Positions 48,543 to 59,345 of a DNA stretch of 64,000 nucleotides are shown here, piece by piece. Origin of the DNA: Paracoccus albus (GTDB lineage Bacteria; Pseudomonadota; Alphaproteobacteria; Rhodobacterales; Rhodobacteraceae). Both the position numbers and the translations under genes were made by a program. Where the stretch lies: the NCBI RefSeq assembly GCF_027913035.1, contig NZ_CP115775.1, forward strand, positions 2,046,001 through 2,110,000, read 5' to 3'. The notes beneath the pieces are model-generated. The model saw only the letters and a list, made by a program, of their open reading frames with translations. It was not told the DNA's origin and made no database searches. How positions within the stretch are numbered: position 1 is the stretch's first letter; every line of letters starts with the position of its first letter.

Positions 48543-50078
48543 TCAGGCGCGGGTTTTGTTGTAAGCGTCCAGAGCAGCCTTGATCGCATCTTCCAGATCG
48601 CCCGAGACCTTGCGGTCATTCGTGGTGATATCGTCAAGAAGATCCTGCTTCTGGTTGCGCAGGAACTGGATCAGCCCCTGTTCCCAGGCGACGACCTCGC
48701 GGACCGGAACTTCATCGATATAGCCTTTGGTGCCGGCATAGATGACGATCACGATTTCAGCGTTGGTCAGCGGCTGGTATTGCGGCTGCTTCATCAGCTC
48801 TGTCAGGCGGGCACCACGGTTCAGCAGCTTCTGCGTCGCGGCATCAAGGTCCGAACCGAACTGCGCAAAGGCCGCCATTTCGCGATACTGCGCCAGTTCC
48901 AGCTTGACCGGACCGGCGACGGATTTCATCGCCTTGGTCTGGGCCGAGGAACCCACGCGGCTAACCGACAGACCGGTGTTCACAGCCGGGCGGATACCCT
49001 GGAAGAACAGATCGGTTTCCAGGAAGATCTGGCCGTCGGTGATCGAGATCACGTTGGTCGGGATATAGGCCGACACGTCGCCTGCCTGGGTTTCGATGAT
49101 CGGCAGCGCGGTCAGCGAACCGCCGCCATAGTTTTCGTTCAGCTTTGCCGAACGCTCCAGCAGGCGCGAGTGCAGGTAGAACACGTCGCCCGGATAGGCT
49201 TCACGTCCCGGTGGACGACGCAGCAGCAGCGACATCTGACGGTAAGCAACAGCCTGCTTCGACAGGTCGTCATAGACCATCAGCGCGTCCATGCCATTGT
49301 CGCGGAAGTATTCGCCCATTGCGGTGGCCGAGTAAGGGGCCAGATACTGCATCGGCGCGGGATCCGAAGCGGTTGCAGCAACCACGATGGAATATTCCAT
49401 CGCGCCGGTTTCTTCCAGCTTCTGCACCAGCTGCGCCACGGTCGAGCGCTTCTGGCCGACAGCAACATAGATGCAGTAAAGCGACTTCATGCCGTCATCT
49501 TCACGGCCATTATAGTTCTTCTGGTTCAGGATCGTGTCCAGAGCCACCGCGGTCTTGCCGGTCTGACGGTCACCGATGATCAGTTCGCGCTGACCGCGGC
49601 CGACCGGGATCATGGCGTCGACGGCTTTCAGGCCGGTCGCCATCGGCTCATGCACGGATTTCCGCGGCATGATGCCCGGCGCTTTCACATCGGCAATCGC
49701 CTGCGTCACGTCCTGCAGCGGGCCCTTGCCGTCAATCGGGTTGCCGAGCGCGTCGACGACGCGGCCCAGCAGGCCCTTGCCGACCGGCACTTCCACGATG
49801 GCGCCGGTCCGCTTGACGGTGTCGCCTTCCTTGATGTCGCGGTCGTCGCCGAAGATCACGACACCGACATTGTCGGTTTCAAGGTTCAGAACCATCCCGC
49901 GGATACCGCCGGGGAATTCCACCATCTCACCAGCCTGCACCTTGTCGAGGCCGTAGATACGGGCAATCCCGTCGCCTACAGACAGCACCTGGCCCACCTC
50001 GGCCACTTCGGCATCCTGACCGAAGTTCTTGATCTGATCCTTGAGGATCGCCGAAATTTCGGCAGCCTGGATTCCCAT
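48543..50078 (-). CDS. atpA: ATP synthase F1 subunit alpha
   Basis: The regulatory nucleotide-binding alpha subunit, 511 residues. [19 protein letters not shown] is the P-loop (~residues 169-187), with [51 protein letters not shown] and the arginine-finger region [15 protein letters not shown]. Its ATG overlaps the atpH stop by one base (TAATG). Confidence 0.98.
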   Translation of the reverse strand: MGIQAAEISAILKDQIKNFGQDAEVAEVGQVLSVGDGIARIYGLDKVQAGEMVEFPGGIRGMVLNLETDNVGVVIFGDDRDIKEGDTVKRTGAIVEVPVGKGLLGRVVDALGNPIDGKGPLQDVTQAIADVKAPGIMPRKSVHEPMATGLKAVDAMIPVGRGQRELIIGDRQTGKTAVALDTILNQKNYNGREDDGMKSLYCIYVAVGQKRSTVAQLVQKLEETGAMEYSIVVAATASDPAPMQYLAPYSATAMGEYFRDNGMDALMVYDDLSKQAVAYRQMSLLLRRPPGREAYPGDVFYLHSRLLERSAKLNENYGGGSLTALPIIETQAGDVSAYIPTNVISITDGQIFLETDLFFQGIRPAVNTGLSVSRVGSSAQTKAMKSVAGPVKLELAQYREMAAFAQFGSDLDAATQKLLNRGARLTELMKQPQYQPLTNAEIVIVIYAGTKGYIDEVPVREVVAWEQGLIQFLRNQKQDLLDDITTNDRKVSGDLEDAIKAALDAYNKTRA

Positions 50079-50644
50079 TACCCGACCTCTTTCATAGCAT
50101 TCTGAAGGGAAGCGAGCTTGGATTTGATCGAACTGTCGATCATCTGCGAGCCCAGCTTGACAATCATACCGCCGATGAGGGTCTCATCGACGCGTGTATT
50201 CAGTTTGACCTTTTTGCCCGATTTCTCGGCCAGCGTTGCGGTCAGACGCTTTTTCTGTTCATCGTTCAGCGCAACCGCCGAAACGACATCTGCGGTCACT
50301 TCGCCGCGTTCATCCGCGATCAGCTTCTCAAGACGAGTCAGTAATTGCGGCAGGGCGAAAAGACGGCGATTCTGTCCCATCAGGGCCAGCGTATTTGCCA
50401 GCGGGGCACCTAAGCCCATTTTCTTGGCGATGGCGGCAATGCCGTCCTGCTGTTGCTGGCGGGTATATACCGGCGACGAAATAAGGTCGCGCAGGTCTTT
50501 GCTATCATCCAGCGTCGCACCGAGATCGGCGATTTGGCTGGAAAGTTCGTCGATCCCCCCGGATTCCTTGACGATATCGAAAAGGGCCTGAGCGTAACGC
50601 CCGGCGATCGAGGCGGAAATCGAAGCGGAATTGGCCACGGTCAT
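50078..50644 (-). CDS. atpH: ATP synthase F1 subunit delta
   Basis: The peripheral stalk connector, 188 residues. [26 protein letters not shown] near the N-terminus and [37 protein letters not shown] at the end are the OSCP/delta signature. It begins the atpHAGDC operon; the Fo genes are absent here, as is normal in Alphaproteobacteria. Confidence 0.96.
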   Translation of the reverse strand: MTVANSASISASIAGRYAQALFDIVKESGGIDELSSQIADLGATLDDSKDLRDLISSPVYTRQQQQDGIAAIAKKMGLGAPLANTLALMGQNRRLFALPQLLTRLEKLIADERGEVTADVVSAVALNDEQKKRLTATLAEKSGKKVKLNTRVDETLIGGMIVKLGSQMIDSSIKSKLASLQNAMKEVG

Positions 50645-50968
50645 CCTTCCGGTTTGCGCGTAACCCCGCCGGCTGGCCGTCCTTGGCGGGCGGTCGGTCG
50701 CGGGGCAGCGTGTCCTGAGGGCCGGTCTTCACCTGCCCGTTATCTCGGGGGCGTCTCTAGCAATTGTTTTCTCGACCCGCAACCGCCTTGAAGCCCAATA
50801 TGACACGCTTTTTACGCCATCGGCGGACCGGTGCGTGTCAGCCCGCGTGCAGAGGCCGCAAACTGCCGCCACAGATACAGGAAAATACTGCGCTGCTGTG
50901 GAATCAGAGCCGTCGCTGAAAGCCCTTGCTGCAATGCGGCGACAGAATGCCGCAATGCGTCACTGATT
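50645..50968. other. Leader region of the atp operon
   Basis: A 324-base noncoding stretch between atpH and the methyltransferase gene upstream on the same strand. It holds a weak promoter candidate and a long GC-rich untranslated leader. A 66-codon frame at 50812-51012 has no recognisable family. Confidence 0.5.
50754..50782 (-). promoter_or_regulatory. Weak sigma-70-type promoter candidate for atpHAGDC
   Basis: On the minus strand TTGCGG, a 17-base spacer and TAGAGA, ending about 110 bases before atpH. Half of the positions match consensus in each box. Pattern-based only. Confidence 0.25.
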
Positions 50969-51772
50969 CTAGTCCACAACGTTGTCATGCCTGCTTCTGT
51001 GCCCGATTCCATCGACCACCGGACCTCTGCCCGGTCGTGGCCGAGCGATTCCGCCCAACACGTCCAGTGGGCTGGGCACCGTGACGCGGCTGCCCCGGTC
51101 CGTCGGCGCGTGAACCTGCTTTGAGAACTCGGCCCAGATCACGCCTGCGACGAGCATAGAGGCAATGCGCCCCCCGGTTTTTTCCCACCAGATCGCGCCG
51201 CGCAACCAGAAGCGGCGGTCCGAAGGCGGGATGTAAATGGCGGCCCCTGCCCGTTCCGCGACGAATCCGGCCGCCTCTGCCTGCCGTTCCAGCTGGCCTG
51301 CCGTATAGCTGCGTCCGAAGCCAAAGGGCGTGTTGTCAGTGCGCGCCCACAGCCCGGCGCGGTTCGGAACCATGACGATCATTCGCCCGCCAGGTCCAAG
51401 AACGCGCCATGCCTCGGTCAGCAATGCTGCAGGGTGGTCCGATGTCTCCAACCCGTGCAGCATGACCAGCCGGTCGACACTGCCCGTTTCCAGCGGCCAT
51501 GCGGTTTCATCGCAAAGCACAGAGTGATTGGCCAGTCCTGAAGGCCAGGCCATTACCCCCTGCGGGCCGGGCATCAAGCCGGTGACCCGCCTCGCGCGGG
51601 CCAGATACGGTCGCAGCAGCGGAACGGCGAAACCATAACCCGCGACGGTCATTCCGCTAGCTTTGTCGACCGGCCAGTTCATCACGAGACGATCGCGCAG
51701 GATGCGCTGCGCCACCCTACCCAATGCGCGGGAATAATAGAATCGGCGCAGGTCGATAACGTCGTGATGCAT
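50969..51772 (-). CDS. Class I SAM-dependent methyltransferase
   Basis: A 267-residue protein from ATG 51772 ([25 protein letters not shown]). It shows a modified motif I ([14 protein letters not shown]), [56 protein letters not shown] (motifs IV-VI), and [21 protein letters not shown], features of the UbiE/Methyltransf_11 group; the family is regularly divergent from gloB in Rhodobacterales. The acceptor is unknown. The final ~20 residues after IARPRPG are poorly conserved. It may share a short regulatory gap (62 bases) with gloB. Confidence 0.82.
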   Translation of the reverse strand: MHHDVIDLRRFYYSRALGRVAQRILRDRLVMNWPVDKASGMTVAGYGFAVPLLRPYLARARRVTGLMPGPQGVMAWPSGLANHSVLCDETAWPLETGSVDRLVMLHGLETSDHPAALLTEAWRVLGPGGRMIVMVPNRAGLWARTDNTPFGFGRSYTAGQLERQAEAAGFVAERAGAAIYIPPSDRRFWLRGAIWWEKTGGRIASMLVAGVIWAEFSKQVHAPTDRGSRVTVPSPLDVLGGIARPRPGRGPVVDGIGHRSRHDNVVD

Positions 51773-51834
51773 GGGTCCGGGTTGCAGAGACTGTCTTGTG
51801 GGTCCAGACTGACCGAAAACGCCATGAGGTTGCA

Positions 51835-52578
51835 ATGTCGGAGACAGAGATCGTTACCATCCGCTGCCTGCAGGACAACTATGCCTATCTTCTGCGGGCC
51901 AACCGCAAGACCGCGCTGATCGACGCGCCGGAAGCGACACCCATCCTTGCAGAGCTTTCAGAACGGGGATGGTCGCTGGACCAGATACTTCTGACGCATC
52001 ACCATAATGACCATATAGATGGCGTGAAGGAGCTTGTGGACAAAACCGGCGCGAAGGTGATCGGTGCGAAAGCTGACCAGCATCGCCTGCCCGATCTGGA
52101 TGTGGCTGTGTCTCCGGGCGATACGACCGATGCCGCAGGGCTTGAGGCGCAGGTGATCGACGTCTCGGGGCACACGGTCGGGCATGTTGCCTTCTATGTG
52201 GCAGAGGCTGGCGCGGCCTTCACCGCAGATAGTCTGATGGCGATCGGGTGCGGTCGGCTGTTCGAAGGCGATGCCGCCATGATGTGGGACAGCCTGCAAC
52301 GGCTGAACGCGCTGCCGCCTGAAACGCTGATCTGTTCAGGTCACGATTATTGCACCTCTAACGGTGCATTTGCACTGAGCGTGGATGAGAATAACACCGC
52401 CTTGCGGAAACGTCTCGATGCTGTCGCCGCCGCCGAGCAGCAATGTGCGCCCGCCACGCTTGCGGAAGAACGCGCAACCAATCCCTTTCTTCGCGCCGCC
52501 GCATTGGCAGACAGCGTCGGGGCGGCAAACCCAGCCGAGGCATTCGCGAAGCTCCGCTCCATGAAGGACAGGTTTTGA
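51835..52578 (+). CDS. gloB: Hydroxyacylglutathione hydrolase (glyoxalase II)
   Basis: GloB hydrolyses S-lactoylglutathione to lactate and glutathione in methylglyoxal detoxification. The 247-residue metallo-beta-lactamase-fold enzyme has [12 protein letters not shown] (~residues 52-63, metal ligands), [30 protein letters not shown], and the C-terminal [15 protein letters not shown] with the family-specific glutathione-binding part after it. ATG 51835 selected by family length. Confidence 0.94.
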   Translation: MSETEIVTIRCLQDNYAYLLRANRKTALIDAPEATPILAELSERGWSLDQILLTHHHNDHIDGVKELVDKTGAKVIGAKADQHRLPDLDVAVSPGDTTDAAGLEAQVIDVSGHTVGHVAFYVAEAGAAFTADSLMAIGCGRLFEGDAAMMWDSLQRLNALPPETLICSGHDYCTSNGAFALSVDENNTALRKRLDAVAAAEQQCAPATLAEERATNPFLRAAALADSVGAANPAEAFAKLRSMKDRF

Positions 52579-52665
52579 CCAATGATTGCAGCCTTGAAAC
52601 CAGAAGGAGGCACGCCCAAATAAACATCACTCACGGATGATTTCATTGCGCCACCGCAGAATTGA

Positions 52666-52693
52666 CTTGCAACGCAGCGAAATCCACCAATCC
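52666..52693 (+). promoter_or_regulatory. RpoH-like promoter candidate upstream of clpA
   Basis: CTTG, 17 bases, then CCAATCC resembles the alphaproteobacterial RpoH pattern CTTG-N17-CYTATMT at nine of eleven positions. The overlapping TTGACT could equally be a sigma-70 -35. It lies about 75 bases before clpA, a gene often under heat-shock control. Confidence 0.25.
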
Positions 52694-52768
52694 TTAATAT
52701 GATGATGACAGTCTGTGCAGGTGGGCCCTTCCGGTCCAAACCGCCGGACAGACTGACAGGAGACGCAA

Positions 52769-55090
52769 GTGCCCTCTTTTTCGACCTCGCTGGAACAGGC
52801 CATCCACGCAGCGCTCGCGCTTGCCAATGAACGCCGGCACGAGCTTGCGACCCTTGAACACCTTCTTCTCGCCCTGACCGATGAACCCGACGCCGTGCGT
52901 GTCATGCGCGCCTGCAATGTCGATCTGGCGGAGTTGAAGCAAAACCTGAACGATTTCATCGACGACGACCTGTCGACGCTGATCACCGATGTCGACGGCT
53001 CGGAAGCTGTGCCGACCGCTGCTTTCCAGCGGGTGATCCAACGCGCGGCCATCCATGTCCAATCCTCTGGCCGGGCAGAAGTGACCGGGGCCAATGTGCT
53101 CGTCGCGATTTTCGCCGAACGCGAAAGCCATGCCGCCTATTTCCTGCAGGAACTGGAAATGACACGCTACGATGCGGTGAACTTCATCGCGCATGGCGTC
53201 GCCAAGAACCCGGATTTCAACGAAGCCCGGCCAGTGACGGGGTCCGAGCCTGAACAGGAAGAACAGGGCGCGCCGCAGGGCCAGAAGGAAGAAACCGCGC
53301 TTCAGAAATATTGCGTCGATCTGAACGCAAAGGCCATCGACGGCGATGTCGATCCCCTGATCGGTCGTGAACTGGAGGTGGAGCGTTGCATTCAGGTTCT
53401 CTGCCGCCGGCGCAAGAACAACCCGCTGCTGGTGGGTGATCCCGGCGTGGGCAAAACCGCCATCGCCGAAGGGCTGGCCAAGAAAATCGTCGAGGGACAG
53501 ACCCCCGATGTGTTGGCAGGTGCGACGATCTTCTCGCTCGACATGGGCGCACTACTGGCTGGCACCCGTTATCGCGGTGACTTCGAAGAACGGCTGAAAG
53601 CCGTCGTCAAGGAGCTGGAGAGCCATGACGATGCCATCCTGTTCATCGACGAAATCCATACCGTGATCGGCGCCGGTGCCACCTCTGGCGGGGCGATGGA
53701 TGCATCGAACCTGCTGAAGCCTGCACTTGCGGGCGGCAAGCTGCGCTGCATGGGATCCACCACCTATAAAGAGTTCCGCCAGCATTTCGAAAAGGACCGT
53801 GCGCTGTCGCGCCGCTTCCAGAAGATCGACGTGAACGAGCCTTCGGTGCCGGATTCAATCAAGATCCTGATGGGTCTGAAACCGCATTTCGAAGCCCATC
53901 ACGAACTGCGCTATACGAATGACGCGATCAAAACGGCCGTGGAACTCGCCAGTCGCTATATTAACGATCGCAAACTGCCGGATTCCGCCATCGACGTGAT
54001 CGACGAGGCAGGTGCGGCACAGCATCTCGTTACCGAAAGCAAACGGCGCAAGACGATTTCCCCCAAGGAGATCGAGGCGGTGGTGGCAAAAATCGCCCGC
54101 ATTCCGCCGAAGAATGTCTCCAAGGACGATGCCGAGATCCTGCGCGATCTGGATACGACGCTGAAACGCGTGGTCTTCGGTCAGGATGCGGCCATCGACG
54201 CGCTTTCATCTGCCATCAAACTGGCCCGCGCGGGTCTGCGCGAACCGGAAAAGCCCATTGGGAATTACCTGTTCGCGGGCCCGACTGGCGTCGGCAAGAC
54301 CGAGGTGGCGAAACAGCTCGCAGATACGCTCGGCGTGGAACTCCTGCGTTTCGACATGTCCGAATATATGGAGAAGCACGCCGTCAGCCGCCTGATCGGC
54401 GCACCTCCGGGCTATGTCGGCTTCGACCAGGGCGGATTGCTGACCGACGGCGTCGACCAACATCCGCATTGCGTGCTGCTGCTGGACGAGATCGAAAAGG
54501 CGCATCCGGATGTTTACAACATTCTGTTGCAGGTCATGGATCACGGTAAGCTGACCGATCACAATGGCCGGACGGTGGATTTCCGCAATGTCGTACTGAT
54601 CATGACTTCGAATGCGGGTGCCTCCGATCTGGCCAAGGCCGCCATCGGCTTCGGTCGTGACCGTCGCGAGGGTGAGGATACCGAGGCGATCGAGCGGACC
54701 TTCACGCCCGAATTCCGCAACCGTCTGGACGCTGTGATCAGCTTCGCGCCGCTGTCACGCGAGGTCATCGTGCAGGTGGTCGAGAAATTCGTGCTTCAGC
54801 TTGAGGCCCAATTGATCGACCGCAACGTCCATATCGAACTGACGGACGATGCAGCGAACTGGCTGGCCGAGCGTGGTTATGACGACAAGATGGGCGCGCG
54901 CCCTCTTGGCCGCGTCATTCAGGAAACCATCAAGAAACCATTGGCCGAAGAACTCCTGTTCGGTCGCCTGCAGAAAGGTGGCGTGGTCAAGGTGCGGATC
55001 GAGGATGACAAGCCGGTCTTCGACATTCAGGGACCAGAAGCCCCGCGCATCGGCGGAAAGTCCAGACCGCCGCTGCTTACTGCAGACTGA
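52769..55090 (+). CDS. clpA: ATP-dependent Clp protease ATPase subunit ClpA
   Basis: ClpA unfolds substrates for the ClpP peptidase. The 773-residue product has the N-domain ([34 protein letters not shown]), a first AAA+ module with [18 protein letters not shown] (~residue 226), [20 protein letters not shown] and [14 protein letters not shown], and a second with [15 protein letters not shown] (~509) and [16 protein letters not shown], sensor and C-terminal parts complete. The N-terminal adaptor clpS, usually just upstream, is absent: the 190 bases before clpA hold no gene. Confidence 0.97.
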   Translation: MPSFSTSLEQAIHAALALANERRHELATLEHLLLALTDEPDAVRVMRACNVDLAELKQNLNDFIDDDLSTLITDVDGSEAVPTAAFQRVIQRAAIHVQSSGRAEVTGANVLVAIFAERESHAAYFLQELEMTRYDAVNFIAHGVAKNPDFNEARPVTGSEPEQEEQGAPQGQKEETALQKYCVDLNAKAIDGDVDPLIGRELEVERCIQVLCRRRKNNPLLVGDPGVGKTAIAEGLAKKIVEGQTPDVLAGATIFSLDMGALLAGTRYRGDFEERLKAVVKELESHDDAILFIDEIHTVIGAGATSGGAMDASNLLKPALAGGKLRCMGSTTYKEFRQHFEKDRALSRRFQKIDVNEPSVPDSIKILMGLKPHFEAHHELRYTNDAIKTAVELASRYINDRKLPDSAIDVIDEAGAAQHLVTESKRRKTISPKEIEAVVAKIARIPPKNVSKDDAEILRDLDTTLKRVVFGQDAAIDALSSAIKLARAGLREPEKPIGNYLFAGPTGVGKTEVAKQLADTLGVELLRFDMSEYMEKHAVSRLIGAPPGYVGFDQGGLLTDGVDQHPHCVLLLDEIEKAHPDVYNILLQVMDHGKLTDHNGRTVDFRNVVLIMTSNAGASDLAKAAIGFGRDRREGEDTEAIERTFTPEFRNRLDAVISFAPLSREVIVQVVEKFVLQLEAQLIDRNVHIELTDDAANWLAERGYDDKMGARPLGRVIQETIKKPLAEELLFGRLQKGGVVKVRIEDDKPVFDIQGPEAPRIGGKSRPPLLTAD

Positions 55091-55122
55091 AGCGACTGCC
55101 AAGCATCGCGAAAATCCTCATA

Positions 55123-55150
55123 AAAAAGGGCGCGTTACCGCGCCCTTTTC
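55123..55150 (+). terminator. Rho-independent terminator of clpA
   Basis: AAAAGGGCGCG pairs with CGCGCCCTTTT around a TTAC loop, 33 bases after the clpA stop. The A and T runs on both sides let it act in either direction. Confidence 0.9.
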
Positions 55151-55287
55151 CATGTCCTTGAGATGGACTCCTAATCCGTCCCGTTTCACCGAACAATTGG
55201 CTGTTGAGTCCTCAGCAACCGCGTACAATTTGGTGTTCATGCTGTCCTTCGTGCGCACGATCTGGCGCACACCCCCTTTTCACGCAC

Positions 55288-55869
55288 AGGCTTCCAGGGA
55301 CGACAAACCGGTGATCGTCGTACGCGATCTGGTGCGGAAATTTGGGGACTTCACCGCCGTCGCCAGTACGTCTTTCGACGTCGCGCGGGGTGAGATTTTC
55401 GGGCTTCTGGGGCCGAATGGCGCGGGCAAGACAACCAGGTTCCGCATGTTATGCGGGTTGCTGCCTTGCACCAGCGGGCATCTGGAGGTCGCGGGCCGCG
55501 ATCTGCGCACTGCCCGCGCGCAGGCCCGCGGTCGGATCGGCTATGTCGCTCAGACATTCGCTCTTTATGGTAACCTGTCAATCCGCGAGAATGCAGCATC
55601 GACCCGCTGGCGCGTCGGGACTTCTGACGCACGATCACTGCACTTGCCCAGACCGGCGTGACCATCATCATCACAACTCATTTCATGGAGAGGCCGAATT
55701 TTGCGACCGCATTGCCAACCAGGATGCGGGCGAAATGCTGATCATTGGCACCCCGAAGGAAGTTCGCGACCGCGCTGGTGACAGCGCCGGGCAAACGATG
55801 AACGACGCCTTCATCGCTGTGGTCGAACAACATCGCGCCGCCAGCAAGGCACAGCCGACGGCGGCATGA
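55288..55869 (+). pseudogene. Broken ABC-exporter ATPase (YbhF/RbbA-like)
   Basis: The segment starts as a good ABC ATPase: DDKPVIVVRDLVRKFGDFTAVASTSFDVARGEIFGLLGPNGAGKTT (Walker A) and, later, RGRIGYVAQTFALYGNLSIREN (Q-loop). Then about 60-70 residues with the LSGGQ and Walker B motifs are missing. Homology resumes in another frame as DPLARRDF-stop-RTITALAQTGVTIIITTHFME, so a TGG appears to have become TGA at about 55624, and a further one-base loss after ATGGAG moves the reading to EAEFCDRIANQDAGEMLIIGTPKEVRDRA...QTMNDAFIAVVE, ending at 55869. Three separate lesions mean no active ATPase. Confidence 0.8.
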
Positions 55870-56092
55870 GCGGATCGGGCTTCACATCGCGACTGATCGC
55901 GTTGACGCGCAAGGAAACCCACCAGATGCTGCGCGATGGCAGCAATCTGGTCGTGGGCCTGTTGCCGTCCGCCCCGTGTATCTGGAGGGCGCGACGCTGC
56001 GCGATGTTTCATTCGACCTCGTCCCGCTGCTGGCTGTGGCTGCAGCCACTCTTCCTTCGGCGGCAAGGCTGTTCCGTCATCGGCTAAGTTAG
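55866..56092 (+). pseudogene. Remnant of the partner ABC permease (YbhS/YbhR-like)
   Basis: ATG 55866 overlaps the stop of the ATPase remnant. About 34 codons read MSGSGFTSRLIALTRKETHQMLRDGSNLVVGLLP, the cytoplasmic N-terminus of an ABC-2 permease. The next recognisable part, in another frame, is VYLEGATLRDVSFDLVPLLAVAAATLPSAARLFRHRLS and a stop at 56090-56092, the C-terminal helix of such a permease. The ~300 residues between are gone. Confidence 0.7.
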
Positions 56093-56165
56093 CGGCAAGG
56101 TGACACAGTTCTTTTGTTCAGCGCATTTCTTCTCAGCTTCGGCGCCTGAATTGGTCCGCGAAAGG

Positions 56166-57596
56166 CTATCTCCCCAAAACGGCACAAAGCAGACCTGCAA
56201 CAGCCGTAACGACCAGGGAATATCGTCCGTTCCATTCAAAACCGACCGTGGAAGGCGACTGACCAACCGCGCCGGAAGCAAGCCGTACCGATACCGACAG
56301 GGGCGAGATTCCGGCTGCCACCGACCACGAATAAAGCGCCGTCAGCGCAATCGCTAAAGGCCTCAGACCAAAGTCGGACAACTGTGACGCCACGCCCACA
56401 AACAGGGTAACCGATACGATCGCATTCAATCCGAGAATGGATGTGACCACGATGAACAGGTATCCAAGGAAGAGCAACCATCCAGCACCAAGCCCGAAGC
56501 GCTCGATCCAGCCGACGAGGGCGTCAACGTCGATCATTGGCAGAATCAGTGCACCCAATGCCCCAGACATTCCAAATATGACGAGCTCAGAGCGCATTTC
56601 GACGATTTGCGGCAGCGTTCTGTGCAGAAAGCGACGGGGACCTGCGATCAGAGGCGCAGATTTGCCTTCACCGCGTGCCTGAATGCCCAGCCAGACAATC
56701 GCGACGGCCGGTGCCAGCAGAAGGATCGCACTGATCATGCTTATCCCGATCGCGCGACCAAACATTCCTCCGGCAAGCGGCAGAAATGCGATTGCCAACG
56801 CTAGTCTGGCCATCAGTGCGGCGCCTCCGGTTACAACGTCGTCAACCCGGTGCGGCACGCGTGCATAGCTTAACCGATCAGTTAACCAGCCTATCAATAG
56901 AAGGCTTATTGCGACGCTCGCACCGGATGGAAAAATCTGCCACCAACTCAGGCTCGGCAGTCCTGTGATTACCAGCGGCATTGAAATCGACGTCGGCGAC
57001 CAAAGCGGCACGGACACGACACCACGCAAAGACGCCAATGTCATGCGTCTCGTCCGGATCATCGCGACAGTATCGCCTGACAGCGCTCGTGTCCTCTCGA
57101 CGCCACGCGCGATCATCCCGCCCAAAAGCCCGACCGCGCCAAGGCTGAGCAGCACGCCCAGCATGGCGCCTCCCGATGTCAGAACCATGTAGCGACGTCC
57201 CGGAGGCTGCCGCAACAGCAGCGCGCCGCATCGGTGAATGAATGGAGATGTGCCAGCTGCTTCCTGAATCATTCCCAGTGAGATCACGAAGAATGCCAGA
57301 TAAAGGCCTCGATCCAGCGTGTGACGCAACTCTGCCACGGACATGAAGCCGCAGACCAGAAATGAAAGGCCAAGACAGAAGGTCATTTGGGCAAGTATTT
57401 TTGCGCTGACAGCCAGTCTTCGCCACTGCAGGATGACAAAAAGCATGAAAGCCGCGATGCCTAGCAGCCCTGCCGCTGAATCTCCCTCAAACAATTCCCA
57501 GGCCGCACCAACAGCAATTAGTATAATGACCAGGACACTGGCCCAGCGGCACCACTGCCTCACAACTGCCTCGGACTGGCGGTCCAAAGTGATCAA
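56166..57596 (-). CDS. Polytopic membrane permease of unknown substrate
   Basis: A ~476-residue protein with at least ten hydrophobic segments arranged in two halves, each with glycine-rich regions (ISLGMIQEAAGTSPFIH, VLTSGGAMLGVLLSLGAVGLLGGMIARG, then FGMSGALGALILPMIDV and LGLNAIVSVTLFVGVASQLSDFGLRP). The layout suggests an ion-transporter-type or TRAP-large-like permease, but I cannot assign a family. The frame is open to 57734, which is inside ETF-QO, so I set the start at TTG 57596, 10 bases after that gene; TTG 57587 and GTG 57563 are alternatives. It is the last gene of the etf-containing row. Confidence 0.55.
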   Translation of the reverse strand: MITLDRQSEAVVRQWCRWASVLVIILIAVGAAWELFEGDSAAGLLGIAAFMLFVILQWRRLAVSAKILAQMTFCLGLSFLVCGFMSVAELRHTLDRGLYLAFFVISLGMIQEAAGTSPFIHRCGALLLRQPPGRRYMVLTSGGAMLGVLLSLGAVGLLGGMIARGVERTRALSGDTVAMIRTRRMTLASLRGVVSVPLWSPTSISMPLVITGLPSLSWWQIFPSGASVAISLLLIGWLTDRLSYARVPHRVDDVVTGGAALMARLALAIAFLPLAGGMFGRAIGISMISAILLLAPAVAIVWLGIQARGEGKSAPLIAGPRRFLHRTLPQIVEMRSELVIFGMSGALGALILPMIDVDALVGWIERFGLGAGWLLFLGYLFIVVTSILGLNAIVSVTLFVGVASQLSDFGLRPLAIALTALYSWSVAAGISPLSVSVRLASGAVGQSPSTVGFEWNGRYSLVVTAVAGLLCAVLGR

Positions 57597-57606
57597 CCCT
57601 CTGCAC

Positions 57607-59257
57607 TCACATATTCGGGTAATTGGGCCCGTCTGCGCCTTGCGGTGTTGTCCAGTTGATGTTCTGGCTGGGGTCCTTGATGTCGCAGGTCTTGCAGTGG
57701 ACGCAGTTCTGGAAGTTGATCTGGAAGCGGGCATCGCCGCCCTCTTCGATCACCTCATAGACGCCGGCCGGGCAGTAGCGCTGCGCGGGCTCGGCATATT
57801 GCGGCAGGTTGACGCTGATCGGGATCGAGGGATCCTTCAGCTTCAGATGGCAGGGCTGGTCTTCTTCATGGTTGGTGAAGCTGAAGCTGACATTGGTCAG
57901 CCGGTCGAAGGACAGCTTGCCGTCGGGCCTGGGATAGTCGATCTGCTTGTGATCCGCAGCCTTGCCGGTCGCAGCAGCATCCGTCTTACCATGCTTCCAC
58001 GTCCCCAGCGGGTTCCAGCCGGTCAGGTTCGCCACCCACATATCGAAGCCGCCAAGCGCGAGGCTGGCCCACAGCCCCATGCGTGACCAGATCGGCTTGA
58101 CGTTGCGCACCGGCTTCAGGTCTTTGGCAATCGGGCCAGAGCGCAGGTCATCTTCGTAAGCGGTCAGCTCATCGCCCTCGCGGCCATCCGCAATCGCCGC
58201 CGCCACCGCATTGGCCGCCGCAATGCCTGACAGCATCGCATTATGGTTGCCCTTGATGCGCGGCACATTGACCAGCCCGGCCGAACAACCCAGCAGGACA
58301 CCGCCGGGGAAGGTCAGCTTCGGGATCGACTGCCAGCCGCCTTCGGTGATGGCCCGCGCGCCATAAGCCACGCGCTTTCCGCCCTCCAGCAGTTCGGCCA
58401 CCATCGGGTGATGCTTGAAACGCTGGAACTCCATAAGGGTACAGATAGGGGTTGGCATAGTTCAGATGCACGACGAAGCCGACCAGCACCTGATTGTTCT
58501 CGAAATGATAGATGAAGCTGCCGCCACCGGCATTCCTGCCAAGCGGCCAGCCCATCGTATGGGTCACGGTCCCGGCTTTGAACTTGGCCGGATCGACCTC
58601 CCAGATCTCTTTCATGCCGAGGCCGAATTTCTGGGGATCATGCCCGTCAGAGAGGTTGTATTTCGCGATCACCTCTTTCGACAGAGATCCCCGCACCCCT
58701 TCGGCCAGCATCACATATTTGCCGCGCAGCTCCATCCCCGGTTCGTATTGCGGCCCCGGCGTGCCGTCGGCATTCAGACCCATCTCGCCCGCGATGACGC
58801 CCGCCACCCGATCGCCATCCATGACAAGCGCCGAACAGGCCATGCCCGGAAACACCTCGACCCCCATCGCTTCGGCCTGCTCGGCCATCCAGCGGGTCAC
58901 ATTGCCCATCGAGACGATATACTTGCCATGATTGCTCATCAGAGGCGGCATCGGCCAGTTCGGCACCCGCATCTGGCCCTGCTCGCCCAGGATATAGAAA
59001 TTATCCTGCGTCACCTCCTGGCTGACCGGCGCACCTTTGTCCTGCCAATCCGGGATCAGCGCATCGAGGCCGGAGACATCCAGAACCGCCCCCGAAAGGA
59101 TATGCGCCCCGATCTCGGAACCCTTCTCCAGCACAACGACATTCAGATCAGCATCAATCTGCTTCAGCCGGATCGCCGCAGACAAGCCCGCAGGACCGCC
59201 GCCAACAATAACAACGTCAAAATCCATCGACTCACGGTCGGGGGCGGCTTGGGTCAT
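57607..59257 (-). pseudogene. Electron-transfer flavoprotein-ubiquinone oxidoreductase, frameshifted
   Basis: ETF-QO passes electrons from reduced ETF to ubiquinone. From ATG 59257 the frame reads MTQAAPDRESMDFDVVIVGGGPAGLSAAIRL (FAD site) through AEGVRGSLSKEVIAKYNL to NYANPYLYPY at ~58436. Then it turns to nonsense. The other frame continues exactly with MEFQRFKHHPMVAELLEGGKRVAYGARAITEGGW and runs to the 4Fe-4S cluster CPAGVYEV, CVHCKTCDIKDPSQNINW and the stop at 57607. Homologues read PYMEF; the DNA has TATGGAG where TATATGGAG is expected, so a two-base (AT) loss restores it. With the fix the protein has 550 residues, the usual size. It may be a real mutation or a sequence error. Confidence 0.88.
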
Positions 59258-59345
59258 GCTGCGACTCCTTGCTATCGGTTCAGGTCGGAAAAGGGGCGAT
59301 TTCTCAGGCAACGCCCCTTTCTGGGTATTTAGATGAAGAAGAAGC

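Noticed and set aside
50812..51012. A 66-codon minus-strand frame between the methyltransferase and atpH
   Set aside because: No recognisable family, overlaps the methyltransferase end, and no good ribosome site.
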